Positions 42,220 through 56,500 of a DNA stretch of 64,000 nucleotides are shown piece by piece (position 1 is the stretch's first letter; each line of letters opens with the position of its first letter). The notes beneath the pieces were generated by a model that ran no database searches, had not been told where the DNA came from, and saw only the letters and a program-made list of their open reading frames with translations. The stretch is taken from the NCBI GenBank assembly GCA_037974665.1, contig CM075775.1:40946152-41010151 (forward strand). The letters run 5' to 3'. Made by a program: the position numbers and the translations under genes. This DNA comes from Ehretia macrophylla. Lineage: Eukaryota > Streptophyta > Magnoliopsida > Boraginales > Ehretiaceae.

Positions 42220-45190
42220 TGTGAGGCCCGACCTCGATTTGTGTGCAATACCTCATTTTGTGTGTCCTAACCCAGATTTGCGTGCCTTGACCTAGGTTTA
42301 AGAGTCGTGTTTCGTTTTGTGTGCCTTGCATTGAATTACGTGCATTCATTTAGGGTTGCGTGCATTTGTTTGGAAAACGTGCATTCGTCTCGTAGTTCGT
42401 GCCTTACCTCGTAGTGCGTGCCCTAAACCTAGGAAAGCGTGCCCGCACGCTAATCAAGAAAGCATCTTACACGAAGCACTAGATCATTAATTAATCCTAC
42501 AAACTCCACTAACTAATTTTAAAATGCTAATTCAACTCACTAGAAGACGAAATTGCACCAAAAGCTAAACATTCTTATTCTTTATTCTTTTTGCATATTC
42601 TAAGCACATGCAATAAAATAAGCTCAACCAAGACAAAAATTCAGAATTTTCCACTAGCTTGGCCTACCACATGGAGCATTTGACAATGCTTTGGAATTTC
42701 AAAATTAAACTTAGACAACCTATGACACAAAGCATAAAAAAATGACTCCAAACCCTACCCAATGCACCAAAATCTCGACACACTCAATTGCCCATGCTAA
42801 GGTGATTCAAATTATGCTCTTGAAGACACAAAATCTGAAATTTAGAAGCTCAAGGCCGACACGTGCCCACAAAAAGCATCAAACTCTTCAAAGCATCTCA
42901 TTTTTCTTTCTCTCATTCACTCTCTCATTTCCCCTCTCTCTCTCTCGGCCTTGGCTACAATTATAGACTCCATAGCTTAAGCTCATCATCCTAAGGTTCA
43001 TCAAGATTCAAGCCACTAAGGAACTCGACCACGCAAAGCTAGGAGTAAAGAAACATGCATGTAAGCTCTTAGAACACTCATTCGGCCCTTAGGTATGTTT
43101 GATAGCTCCTATTTCATTTTCTTTTGTTCTAGCCACTTGCACATACTAATAACATGGTTACTAAGCTAGGAATTAGAGAATCTCAAGTTATCTCTCGGCC
43201 AAGCAAGGAGAAAAGTCGACCTTGTGCATCATCAAGAGCTTTGTGCATCTTCATTTTTGTCTTGCTAAGGTAAGGGCTAAAACTCCTTTGAAAAGCTTTC
43301 AAAAACCACATGCATGCCTTTAAATGTCTATTTTTACCTCTGTACTTGTGATATATATGTGTACATGAGCTTTGGTAAACATGCATGGCAAGATATTTGG
43401 CTAGAATGTGAAGATAAGTGAAATCGCGTAAATGACAGCCTTCTGACTTGTTGGAGCGAAGTGAATTTGACCAGGTAAATGATGTTGAAAATGCGTGAAA
43501 ATTGGTAGATGACTAGTTTTGCCAGTTCTAAGCATTTGTCGTACAAATAGGCCAAAGCCAATTTTAAATCTAAGGTCCCCAAAATGGCAAAACATCGAAA
43601 GGTGCCCAAATCTGGAGAATCTAGGAAAATGAAGCAGGTTTCGGCAGATTCACTGTCCTTGTAGAATGAACCAGTTTTGACTTAGTAAATGATATCCAAA
43701 ATGCATGAAATTTGGTAGACTGCTATATTGTTCAGTTTTGGAAATTTTTGTCAGAGATAGACTAAGGCTAAATCTGACCCTAAGTTCCTCAAAAACGACA
43801 AGTATTGAAATGTGTGCAAATTTGGACAGTTTTGCATAGTCTCACGGTTTTGGCTATAACTCTTGAATCCGAACTCCAAATGATGCAAGGTTTGTTTCTG
43901 GATTTAGTTCACTCCTTAAGATTTAATTCGAAATTTTGTTCACTGGAATTGGAGATTGTTTTCTTGTCTTAATGATTGTGAGAAAACAGACTATTGCAGT
44001 GAGATTTTCATCTAGTGACATGCTTTGAAAATTATTGTAACTTCTCTTGTTGTATTAAATGCTTGGGATTATGGCACTTGGTTGTTGTGTGGACTGTTTT
44101 GAATGCTTGAGGGTGTTTTAATTAGTCGATGCATGGTTTGAGTTTAATTACATGACAACTTGGGGCTTAATCGCATGGGTGAGCATGAATTGAAACCCTA
44201 GTGACTAGGAAAGCTCGCTAAATGTTGATCCTATGGATATCGTGTTTAATTATGTGATTAGTAGGCTGCCTGTAGTTTCCCTTATAGCCCTAAATGTGAT
44301 TCCGATGATTACATGTTGACAAGTAGACCTTTCTTGCACCCGGTCCCACATAAACGTCGTTACATGTTGTATAATCTTATTATTTGACTGCGTGAACCCC
44401 GAAATAAGTTACATGACTTGATTCACTTGTATTACATGGCTGCCCATTTAATATTCATATAACTCCACGCGTTTTACAAGTGAAATTACCTGTCGTAGCA
44501 TGTCTTGCGTGTTTACTTGTCAATGTGCGATTTTATAACTGCTCGGAGGCAACCTACTTTGTTGTCCTCCTAATGTGATATGCTAAATGTTATAAATGTG
44601 CATTGCATACAAGGTGGCAACCTTTCATTGTGGCATGGTAGCGTTTCACGCACGCCGAGCGGCATCGGGCTCGCCGGTGCTACCGTGACTACCATGGTCC
44701 AATTCCCTCTCTCGCTTGGCATTCCACCCTCGGAGAGTTGGGTCGTAGATTTTCGGGGTACATCCGGAGTACACCCAAATGGGAGCGATAAGTGGATTAT
44801 TGAAGTCGGCCGCAACAATCGTATCGAAATCGATATTGAGAGCAAATGCTCACCGTATCCTTGAAATGATTGGTAATTGTATCTGTTGCTCAATTTGATT
44901 CTTGTACCTTGCGTACCTTATTACTTGTAATATGTGACATGTTTTCAAAAAGGGATTTTTCATAAGTTAACCGGAAAAAGAGTTTCAAAACGTATTTCTC
45001 GTTCCCCCTGGCTGAGTTCATAAGGACTCACCCTTTTTTATCATCTCAGGTGAAGAAGACCAAGAACAGGCACCCAAGGATAACGTGTCTATTGATGACT
45101 CCTTGGAATGATTGCTTGCCCTACGTGTCTTACTTGACTATGACCATTTTGTGAACAATATGTTGCTTGAAGACTATTTCTTATATTTCT
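42220..45190 (+). repeat. 3' LTR of element D, 3'-truncated (2.97 kb)
   Basis: Begins TGTGAGGCCCGACC. It keeps degenerate ~25-bp units, CT tract (42896-42948), the palindrome near-copy AAGGTGGCAACCTT (about 44612), hairpin with loop ATCCGGA (44755-44776) and the CTGAGTTCATAAGGAC motif followed by CTCAGGTGAAGAAG. It stops after GAAGACTATTTCTTATATTTCTTA, where LTR B continues for about 560 bp, and joins satellite at TCAGTTTCAGAACAC. The missing end implies a deletion that also removed about 35-40 bp of monomer or that plus whole monomers. Confidence 0.9.
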
Positions 45191-45757
45191 TATCAGTTTC
45201 AGAACACTTTTCTACTTTTGTGCTGTTTTTTCATCCCGGATCTTACGTCGTGAGCAGTGAAAAGGACGACAACCTAATCCATCACATTTCTATTATCGAA
45301 TACCACGACACCTTGGGCAAGACAACTTCGCTTCACATAGAGGCTGGGCCAGCAAGCCAAGGGCATGGGGCTTGGGACCTGGTCTCCGTCGCTCCGGTGC
45401 CCATAACTTTTGATCCGTAAGGAGATACGCGGTGCACAACATACTATTGGAAAGCTCTACGAGAGCTCTACGACGGAGGTGGCAAGCCTGCTAGGTTGCG
45501 CTTGGTTTCGAATCCCAAAATTGAACATTTTCATCAGTTTTGAGATACTTTTAATCTTTTGCGCTGTTTTTCAGTCCCGGACCGTACGTCGTGAGGCAAG
45601 AAAAGGACGACAACCTAATCCATCACATTTCTGTTATCGAATCCCACGGCACCTTAGGCAAGGCAATTTCGCTTCACATAGAGGATGGGCCCGCAAACCT
45701 AGGGCGTGGGGCTTGAGACCAGGTCTCTGTCGCTCCGGTGCCCATAACTTTTGATCC

Positions 45758-47779
45758 GTAAGGAGTTACGCGGCCCACAGCATTCCGTTTGAAAGCTCTC
45801 CGAGAGTTCTACGACGAGGGCAGCAAGCCTGCTCAGCTATGACAGTTTTCGAACCCCAAACTCGAACGTTTTCATCATTTTTGGGACACTTTTCTTCTTT
45901 TGCGCTGTTTTTCCTTCCTGAATCGTACGTCGTGAGCCTAAAAAAGGGTGACAGCCTAATACATCACATTTCTATTATCAAATCCCACGGCACCTTGGGC
46001 ATGACAACTTCGCTTCACGTATAGGCTGGGCCTACAAACCGAGGGCGTAGGGCTTGGAACCAGGTCTCCGTCGCTCCGGTGCCCATAACTTTTGATCCGT
46101 AAGGAGTTACGCGGTGCACAGCATATCGTTGGAAAGCTCTCTGAGAGCTCTACTATAGAGGCAGCTAGCAAGCTGGGCTGCACCTGTTTTCGGAGCCCAA
46201 AATTGAATATTTTCATTAGTTTTGGGACACTTTTCTTCTCTTGCGCTGTTTTTTCCTTTCCGAATAGCACGTCGTGCGCCTAGAAAAGGACGACAATCTA
46301 ATCCATCACATTTTGATTTCCAAATCCAACGGCACCTTGGGCAAGACAACTTCGCTTCACGTAGAGGCTGGGCCCGCAAACCTAGGGCGTGGGGCTTGGG
46401 ACCAGGTCTCCGTCACTCCTTTGCCCATAACTTTTGATCCGTAAAGAGTTACGCATCGCACAGCATACCGTTGGAAAGCTCTCCGAGAGTTCTACAACGG
46501 GGGCAACAAGCCTGCTCGGCTGCGCCTGTTTTATGAGCCCAAAATCGAACATTTTCGTCAGTTTTGGGATATTTTTCTACTTATGCGTTGTTTTTTTATC
46601 CCGGATCGTACGTCGTGAACAGCGAAAAGGACTACAACCTAATCCATCACATTTCTATTATCGAATCCCATGGCACCTTGGGAAAGACAACTATGCTTCA
46701 CGTAGAGGCTGGGCCCGCAAACCGAGGGCGTGGGGCTTAGGACCCGGTCTCCGTCGCTCCGGTCCCCATATCTTTTGATCCGTAAGGAGTTACGCAGCGC
46801 ACAGCATCCCGTTGGAAAGCTTTCCGAGAGCTCTACGACGGAGGCAGAAAGCCTGCTCGGCTGTATAGTTTTCGGACCCCAAACTCGAACGTTTTCATTA
46901 GTTTTGGGATATTTTTCTTCTTTTGCATTGTTTTTCCCTCTCGGATCGTATGTCGTGAGCCTAGAAAAGGATGACGACCTAATACATCACATTTCTATTA
47001 TCGAATCCCATGGCACCTTGGGCAAGACAACTTCGCTTCACATATAGGCTGGGCCTGCAAACCGAGGGCGTGGGGTTTGGGACCAAGTCACTGTCACTCC
47101 GGTGCCCATAACTTTTGATTCGTAAGGAGTTATGCGGCGCACAGCATACCGTTGGAAAGCTCTACGATAGGGGCAGTCAGAAGCTAGGCTACGCCTGTTT
47201 TCGGAGCCCAAAATTGAATATTTTCATTAGTTTTGGGACACTTTTCTTCTCTTGCGCTGTTTTTTCCTTTCCGAATAGCACGTCGCGCGCCTAGAAAAGG
47301 ACGAAAATCTAATCCATCACATTTTGATTTGCAAATCCAACGGCACCTTGGGCAAGACAACTTCGCTTCACGTTGAGGCTGGGCCCGCAAACCTAGGGCG
47401 TGCGGCTTGGGACCAGGTCTCCGTCACTCCTTTGCCCATAACTTTTGATCCGTAAAGAGTTACGTATCGCACAACATACCGTTGAAAAGCTCTCCGAGAG
47501 TTCTATAACGGGGGCAACAAGCCTGCTCAGCTGCACCTATTTTCAGAGCCCAAAATTGAATGTTTTCATCAGTTTCGGGACATTTTTCTACTTATGCGTT
47601 GTTTTTTTATCCCGGATCGTACGTCGTGAGCAACGAAAAGGACGACAACCTAATCCATCACATTTCTATTATCGAATCCCATGGCACCTTGGGAAAGACA
47701 ACCATGCTTCACGTAGAGGCTGGGCCCGCAGACCGAGGGCGTAGGGCTGGGGACCCAGTCTCCATCACTCTGGTGCCCA
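45758..47779. repeat. Local higher-order repeat: trimer duplicated in tandem
   Basis: Three consecutive monomers (about 45758-46768) are repeated as the next three (about 46769-47779), offset about 1011 bp. Private variants shared only by corresponding members include ACCCCAAACTCGAACG, CGAATAGCACGTCG, ATTTTGATTT followed by CAAATCCAACGG, AAACCTAGGGCGTG, TATGCGTTGTTTTTTTATCC and CTTGGGAAAGACAAC. The second copy lacks about 12 bp near 47163. Confidence 0.85.
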
Positions 47780-50700
47780 TAACTTTTGATCCGTAAGGAG
47801 ATACGCGGCGCACAGCATGCCGTTGGTAAGCTCTCCGAGAGCTCTACGACGAGTGTAGCAAGCTTGCTAAGCTGCGCCAATTTTTGGAGCCCAAAATCTA
47901 ACGTTTTCATCAGTTTCGGGACAGTATTCTACCTTTGCGCTATTTTTCAATCCCGGATCGTACGTCGTGAGCAGCGAAAAGGATGATAACCTAATCCATC
48001 ACATTTCTATTATCGAATCCCAAGGCACCTTGGGCAAGACACCTTTGCTTCACGTACAGGCTGGGCCCACAAACCGGGGGCGTGGGGCTTGGGACCAGTT
48101 CTCCGTCGCTCCGGTGCCCATAACGTTTGATCCGTAATGAGTTACGTGGTGCACAACATACCTTTGGAAAGCTCTCTGAGTGCTCTACGACGGGGGCAAC
48201 AAGCATCCTATGCTACGCCTATTTTCGTAGCCAAAAATTGAACATTTTCATCAGTTTTGTGACACTTTTCTTCTTTTGCGCGATTTTTTCTTCCTGTATT
48301 GTACATTGTGAGACTAGAAAATGACGACAACCTAATCCGTCACATTTCTATTATCGAGTCCCACGGCATCTTGGGCAAGAGAACTTCGCTTCGCGTAGAG
48401 GCTGGGCCCGCAAATCAGGGTCGTGGGGCCTGTGACCAGGTCTCCGTCATTCTGGTACCCATAACTTTTGATCCGTAAGGAGTTATACGGCGCACAGCAT
48501 ATCGTTGGAAAGCTCTTCGAGAGCTCTACAATGGGAGCAGCAAGCCTACTCGATTGCGCCTAATTTAGGAGCCCAAAATAGAACGTTTTCATTAGTTTTG
48601 AGACACTTTTCTTCTTTTGCTCTATTTTTCCTTCCCGGATCGTACGTCATGAGTCTAGAAAAGGACGACAACCTAATCCATCACATTTCTATTATCAGAT
48701 CCCCCGGCACCTTGGGCAAGACAACTTTACCTCACGTAGAGGCTAGGCCCGCAAACCGAGGGCGTGGGGCTTGGGACCAGGTCTCCGTCGCTCCTTTACC
48801 CATAACTTTTTATCTGTAAAGAGTTACGTGGCGCACAACATATCGTTGGAAAGCTCTCCGAGAACTCTACGACGGAGGTAGCAAACCTGCTCGGCTGCAC
48901 CTATTTTCAAAGCCCAAAATTGAACATTTTCATAAGTTTTGGGACGCGTTTCTTCTTTTGCGCTGTTTTTCATTCCCGAATCATACGTCGTGAGCCTAGA
49001 AAAGGATGACAACCTAATCCATTATATTTCTATTATCGAATCCCACGGTACCTTTGGCAATACAACTTCGCTTCGCGTAGAGGTTGGGCCCGCAAACCGA
49101 GGGCATGGTGCCCATAAGTTTTGATCGGTAAGGAGTTATGCTGCGCACAACATATCATTGGAAATCTCTCTGGGAGCTCTACGACAGGGACAGCAAGCCT
49201 GCTCAGTTGTGCCTATTTTCAGAGCCTAAAAACGAATGTTTCCATCAATTTTGGGACACTTTTCTTCTCTTGCGCTGTTTTTGCTTCCCGGATCGTACGT
49301 CGTGTGCCTAGAAAAGGACGACAACCTAATCCATCACATTTCTATTATCTAATCCCATAGTACCTTGGGCAAGACAACTTCGCTTCACGTAGAGGCTGGG
49401 CCTGTAAACCGAGGGCGTGGTGCTTGGGACCAGGTCTCCATCTCTCCTTTGCCCATAACTTTTGATCCATAAGGAGTTACGCGTCGCACAGCATACCAAT
49501 GGAAAGCTCTCCGAGAGCTCTACGACATGGCCAGCAAACCTGCTTGACTGTGCCTAATTTCAGAGCCCAAAATCAAACTTTTCATCAATTTCGTGATACT
49601 TTTCTTCTTTTGCGTTGTTTTTCCGTCCCGGATCGTGCGTCGTCAGCCAATAAAAGGACAACAACCTAGTCAATCTCATTTCTATTACCGAATCCCACGA
49701 CGCCTTGGGCAAGACAACTTCGCTTCACGTAGAGGCTTGGCCCGCAAACCGAGGGCATTGGGCTTGAGATAAGGTATCCGTCGCTCCGGTAAACATAATT
49801 TTGATTAGTAAGGTGCTACGTGGTGCACAACATAGCGTTGGAAAGCACTCAGAGAGCTCTACGACGGGGGCAGCAAGCTTGCTCGACTGCGCCTATTTTC
49901 GGAGCCCAAAATTGACTATTTTCATCAGTTTCGGGACACTTTTCAACAAATGCACTGTTTTTCCGTCCCGGATCATACATCGTGAGCAGCGAAAAGGATG
50001 ACAACCTAATCCATCACATTTCAATTATCGAATCCCACGGCACCTTGGGCAAGACAACTTCGCTTTACCTAGAGGCTGGGCTCGCAAACCGAGGGCGTAG
50101 GGCTTGGGACCGGGTCTTTGTCGCTCCGGTGCCCATAACTTTTGATCCATAAGGATTTACGCGATGCACAACATACTATTGGAAAGCTCTTCGAGAGCTT
50201 TACGAAGGGGGCAGCAAGCATGCGCAGCAGCGCAAGTTTTCGAAGCCCAAAATCGAACATTTTCATTAGTTTCGGGACACTTTTCAACTTTTGCGCTGTT
50301 TTTCGGTCTCGGATTGTACGTCGCGAGCCTAGAAAAGGACGACAACCTAATCCATCACATTTCTATTATCGAATACCATGGCACCTTAGGCAAGACAACT
50401 TCACTTCACGTAGAGGCTGCGCCCGCAAATCATGGGCGTGGGGCTTGGGACCAGGTCTCCGTCGCTCCGGTGACCATAACTTTTGATCTGTAGAGAGTTA
50501 CGCAGCGCACAACATTCCGTTGGAAAGCTCTTCGAGAGCTCTACGACAGCGGCAGCAAGCCTGCTAGGCTGTGACTATTTTTGGAGGCCAAAATCAAATA
50601 TTTTCATAAGTTTTGAGACACTTTACTTCTTTTGCGCTTTTTTTTCCTTCCCGAATTGTACGTCATGAGCCTAGAAAAGGACGACAACCTAATCCATCAC

Positions 50701-53235
50701 ATTTCTATTATTGAATCCCACAACAGCTTTGGCAAGACAACTCGCTTCACGTAGAGGCTGGGCCCGCAAACCGAGGGCGTAGGGCTTGGGACCAGGTCTC
50801 CGTCGCTCCTTTGCCCATAACTTTTGATCTGTAAGGAGTTACATGGTGCACAGCATACCGTTCGAAAGCTCTCCGAGAGCTCTACGACGTGGGCAGCCAG
50901 CTTCCTGTGCTGCTCCTATTCTCAGAGCCCAAAATCGAACGTTTTCATTAGTTTTGTGACACTTTTCTTCTCTTGCGTTATTGTTTCCTTTCCATATCGT
51001 ATGTCGTGAGCCTAGAAAAGGATGACAACCTAATCCATCACATTTCTATTATCGAATCCCATGCCACCTTAGGCAAGACAACTTCGCTTCACGTAGAGGC
51101 TGGTCCCGTAAACCGAGGGCGTGGGGCTTGGGACCATGTCTCCATCGCTCCTTTGCCCATAACTTTTGATCTGTAAGGAGTTATGCGACGTACAACATAC
51201 AATTGGAAAGCTCTCCGAGAGCTCTACAACAGGGGCAGCAAGCCTGCTCAAATGCTTCTGTTTTTGGAGCACAAAATCGAACGTTTTCATCAGTTTTGGG
51301 ACACTTTTCTTCTTTTGCGGTGTTTTTTCATCCCGGATCGTACGTCGTGAGCTGCGAAAAGGACGACAACCTAATCCATCATATTTCTATTACCGAATCC
51401 CACGATACCTTGGGCAAGACAACTTCGCCTCACGTAGAGGTTGGGCCCGCAAACCAAGGGCGTGGGGATTGGGACCAGGTCTCCATCGCTCTGGTGCCCA
51501 TAACTTTTGATCGGTAAGGCGTTACGTAGAACACAGCATACCGTTGGAAAGTTTTCCAAGAGCTCTACGACGAGTGTGACAAGCATGCTCGGCTGTACCT
51601 GTTTTCGGAACCCAAAATTGAATGTTTTCGTCTGTTTTGAGACACTTTTCTAATTTTGCGCTGTTTTTCCATCCCGTATCGCACGTTGTGAGCAGCGAAA
51701 AGGACGACAACCTAATCCATCAAATTTATATGATCAAATCCCACGGCACCTTGGGCAAGACAACTTCGTTTCACGTAGAGGATGGGCCCACAAACCGAGG
51801 GCGTAGGGCTTGTGACCAAGTCTCCGTCGCTTCGGTGCCCATAACTTTTGATCCGTAAAGAGTTAAGCGGCGCACAGCATATCGGTGGAAAGCTCTCCGA
51901 GAGCTCTACGACAGGGGAAGCAAGGCCGCTCGGCTGCGCTAGTTTTTGGAGCCCAAAATCAAACGTTTTCATCAGTTTTGGGACACTTTTCTTCTTTTGC
52001 GCTATTTTTCTCGCGGATCGTACGTCGTGAGCCTAGAAAAGGACGATAACCGAATCCATCACATTTCTATTATCGAATCCCATGGCACCTTGGGCAAGAC
52101 AAGTTCGCTTCACTTAGAGGCTAGGCCCGCAAACCACGGGTGTGGGGCTTGGGTCTAGGTCTCCGTTGCTCCTTTGCCCATAACTTTTGATCAGTAAAGA
52201 GTTACACGGCGCACAACATACAGTTGGAAAGCTCTCCGAGAGCTCTACGACGGGGGCAGCAAGCCTGCTCGGCTGTGACTATTTTCAGAGCCCAAAATCA
52301 AACGTTTTCATTAGTTTTGGGACACATTTCTTCTTTTGCGCTGTTTTTTTTGTCTCGGATCGTACGGCGAGAGCAGTGAAATGGACGACAACCTAATCCA
52401 TCACATTTCTATTATCGAATCCCACGACAACTTGGGCAAGACGACATCACTTCACGTAGAGGCTGGGCCCACAAACCAAGGGTGTGGGGCATGGGACCAG
52501 GTTTCCATTGCTCCGGTGCACATTACTTGTGATCCGTAAGGAGTTACGAGGCGCACAACATACCGTTGGAAAGCTCTCCGAGAGCTCTACGACGTGGGCA
52601 AAAGGCATGCTCGGTTGCACCTATTTTCTGAGCCCAAAATCGTACGTCGTGAGCAACGAAAAGGACGACAACCTAATCCATCACATTTCTATTATCGAAT
52701 CCCATGGCACCTTAGGCAAGACAACTTTGCTTCACATAGAGGCTGGGCCAGTAAACCGAGGGCTTGGGGCTTGGCACTTGGTCTCCGTCGCTCCGGTGCC
52801 CATAACTTTTGATCCATAAGGATTTACGCAGAGCACAACATACAGTTGGAAAGCTCTCCGAGAGCTCTACAACGAGGGCAACGAGCATGCTCATCTGTGC
52901 CAGTTTTTAGGGCCCAAAATAAACTTTTTCATCAATTCTGGGATACTTTTCTTCTTTTACGCTATTTTTCTTTCGCGGATCGTACGTCGTGAGCCGCGAA
53001 AAGAAAAACAACCTAATCCATCACATTTCTATTATCGAATCCCACAACACCTTGGGCAAGAAAACTTCGCTTCACGTAGAGGCTGGGCCCGCAAACCGAG
53101 AACATAGGGCTTAGGATCAGGTCTCCGTCGCTCTGGTGCCCATAGCTTTTGATCTGTAAGATGTTACACGTCGCACAGCATACCGTTGAAAAGCACTCCG
53201 AGAGCTCTGCGATAGGGGCAGCAAGCCTACTCGGT

Positions 53236-53511
53236 TGCGCCTATTTTCGAAGCCCAAAATTGAACGTTTTCATCAGTTTCGGAACACTTTTATTCTTTTG
53301 CACTGTTTTTCCTTACAGAATCGTATATCGTGAGCCTAGAAAAGGACGACAACCTAATCCATCACATTTCTATTATCGAATCCCACGGTATCTTGGGCAA
53401 GACAACTTCGCTTCACACAGAGGTTGGGCCCGCAAACCGAGGGCATTGAGCTTGGCACCAGGTCTCCGTCGCTCCTTTACCCATAACTTTTGATCCGTAA
53501 GGAGTTACGCG
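53236..53511. repeat. 276-bp satellite tract identical to 29566-29841
   Basis: Second copy of the identical tract; see the entry at 29566. It diverges from 53512 on the right and before 53236 on the left. Confidence 0.93.
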
Positions 53512-56500
53512 GTGCACAACATACCGTTGGAAAGCTCTCCGAGAGCCCTATTACGGGGGTATTGAACCTGCTCAGCTGCGCCTGTTTTTGGAGCCCAAAA
53601 TAAAACGTTTTCCATAATTTTGGGACATTTTACTTCTTTTACACTATTTTTTCTTCCCGGATCGTACGTCGTGAGCCTAGATAAGGAAGACAACCTAATC
53701 CATCACATTTCTATTATCGAATCCCACAGCACCTTGGGCAAGTCAACTTCACTTCACTTAGAGGCTGGGCCCGTAAACCCCAGGCGTGGGGCTTGGGACT
53801 ACGTCTCCGTCGCTCCTTTGCCCATAAGTTTTGATCCGTAAGGAGTTACGTGGCGCACAGCATACCGTTGGAAAGCTCTCCGAGAGCTCTACGACGAAGG
53901 TAACAAGCCTGCTCGGTTGCACCTATCTTCGAAGCCCAAAATCGAACGTTTTCATTAATTTTGGGACACATTTCTTCTTTTGCGCTGGTTTTCCTTCCCG
54001 AATCGTACGTCGTAAGCCTATAAAAGGATGACAACCTAATCCATCACATTTCTATTATCAAATCCCATGGCACCATGTGTAAGACAACTTCACTTCACGT
54101 AGAGGCTGGACCTGCAAACCGAGGGCGTGGTGCTTGGGACTAGGTCTCTGTCTCTCCTTTGCCCATAACTTTTGATCCGTAAGAAGTTACGCGTCGCACA
54201 ACATACCAATGGAAAGCTCTCCGAGAGCACTACGACGTGGGCAGTAAACCTGCTCGGCTGTGCCTGTTTTCGGAGAACAAAATCAAACGTTTTCATCAGT
54301 TTCGTGACACTTTTATTCTTTTGCACTATTTTTTCGTCCCGGATCGTACGTTGTCAGCCGCGAAAAGGACGACAACCTAATTAGTCTCATGTCTATTACT
54401 GAATCCCATGACACCTTGGGCATGACAATATCACTTCACGTAGGGGCTGGGCCCGCAAACCGAGAGCATAGGGCTTGTGACCAGGTATCTGTCGCTCTGG
54501 TGACAATAAATTTTGATCCGTAAAGAGCTATGTGGCGCACAACATACCATTGGAAAGCTCTGCGAGAGCTCTACGACGTTGGCTACAAGCTTGCTCGGCT
54601 ACGACTATTTTCAGAGCCCAAAATTGAAGTTTTCATTAGTTTCGGTACACTTTTCTTCTTTTGCGCTGTTTTTCTATCCCGGATCGTACGTTGTGAGTTG
54701 CGAAAAGGACGACAACCTAATCCATCACATTTCTATTACAGAATCCCACGGCACCTTTGGCAAGACAACTTCGCTTCACGTAGAGGCTAGGCCCGCAAAC
54801 CGAGGGTTTGGGGCTTGGGACCAGGTCTCCGTCGCTCCGATGACCATAACTTTTGATCCGTAAGGAATTACGTGGCACACAACATACAGTTGAAAATCTC
54901 TCCGAGAGCTCTACGACGGGGGCAGGAAGCTTGCTTGGTCGCACCAACTTTTAAAGCCCAAAATTGAACGTTTTCACCAGTTTTGAGACACTTTTTTTTG
55001 TCTATGCTATTTTTTCGTCCCAGATCGTACGTCATGAGCCTAGAAAAGGACGACAACCTAATCTATCACATTTCTATTATCAAATACCAGGGCACCTTGG
55101 GCAAGACCACTTCGCTTCAAGTAGCAGCTGGGCCCGCAAACCGAGGGCGTGGGGCTTGTGACCAGGTATCTGTAGCTCTGTTGCCCATAACTTTTGATCC
55201 GTAAGGAGTTATGCGGCGCACAGCATACCGTTGGAAAGCTCTCCGAGAGCTATACGATGGAGGCAGCAAAGCTGCTCGGCTGCACTTGATTTCAGAGCCC
55301 AAAATCGAAAGTTTTCATCAGTTTTAGGACACTTTTCTTCTTTTACCCTTTTTTCATCCCGGATCGTACGTCCTGAGCAGCGAAAAGGATGACAACCTAA
55401 TACATCACATTTCTATTATCGAATCCCCCGGCACCTTGGGCAAGACAACTTCACTTCACGTAAAGACTAGGCCTGCAAACCGAAGGCGTGGTGCTTGTGA
55501 CCAGGTATCTGTCGCTCCGGTGCCCCTAACTTTTGATCCGCAAGTAGTTACATGGCGCACAGCATACCGTTGGAAAGCTCTCCGAGAGGTCTACGGTGGT
55601 GGCAGCCAACTAGCTATGCTGCGCCTGTTTTCGAAGCCCAAAATCGAACGTTTTCATTAGTTTTGGGACACTTTTCTTCTCTTGCGCTGTTTTTTCCTTT
55701 TCGGATCGTACGTCGTGAGCCAAGAAAAGGACGACAACCTAATCCATCAAATTTCTATTATCGAATCCCATGACACCTTGGGCAAGAGAACTACACTTCA
55801 CATAGAGGCTAGGCCTGCAAACCGAAGGGCGTGGGGCATGGGAGCAAGTCTCTGTCGCTCATTTACCCATAACTTTTGATTCGTAAGGAATTACGCGACG
55901 CACAACATACCGTTGGAAAGCTCTCCGAGAGCTCTTCAATGGGCACAGCAAGACTGCTTAGCTACGCCTGTTTTTGGAGCCCAAAATCGAACGTTTTCAT
56001 CAGTTTTGAGACACTTTTCTTCTTTTGCGCTGTTTTTCTGTCTCGGATCGTACGTCATGAGCATCGAAAAGGACGACAACCTAATCCATCACATTGCTAT
56101 TATCGAATCCCACGGTACCTTAGGCAAGACAACTTCACTTCACGTAGAGACTGGGCCCATAAACCGAGGGCGTGGGGCTTGGGACCAGGTCTCCATCGCT
56201 CCGGTGCCTATAACTTTTGATCCCTAAAGAGTTACGCGGCGCATAAAATACCGTTGCAAAGCTCTCTAAGAGCTCTACGACGGGAGCAGCAAGCCTGCTT
56301 GGCTACTCCAGTTTTAGGAGCCCAAAATCGAACGTTTTCTTCACTTTCTGGACACTTTTCTACTTTTGCGCAGTTTTTCCATCCAGGATCGTACGTCGTG
56401 AGCAGCAAAAAGGACGACAACCTAATCCATCACATTTCTATTATCGAATCCCATGGCACCTTGGGCAAGACAACTTCACATCACGTAGAGGCTGGGCCCG

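Larger units (their letters stand above)
35563..45190 (+). mobile_element. Element D: degenerate Tekay-type chromovirus with gag-pol and chromodomain
   Basis: Begins TGTAAGGCCCGACC at 35563 inside a satellite monomer and ends by truncation of its 3' LTR at about 45190. Contents: 5' LTR with a 1.7-kb internal deletion, PBS, leader, gag, protease, RT, RNase H, integrase with GPY/F-like segment and C-terminal chromodomain, PPT, 3' LTR missing its last ~560 bp. The polyprotein region carries 16 in-frame stops and one -1 frameshift. The right LTR end is lost, so no target duplication can be checked; the left flank is GCTGT. Protein order and chromodomain place it among chromoviruses, Tekay/Del type by LTR length and chromodomain style. 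Confidence 0.95.
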
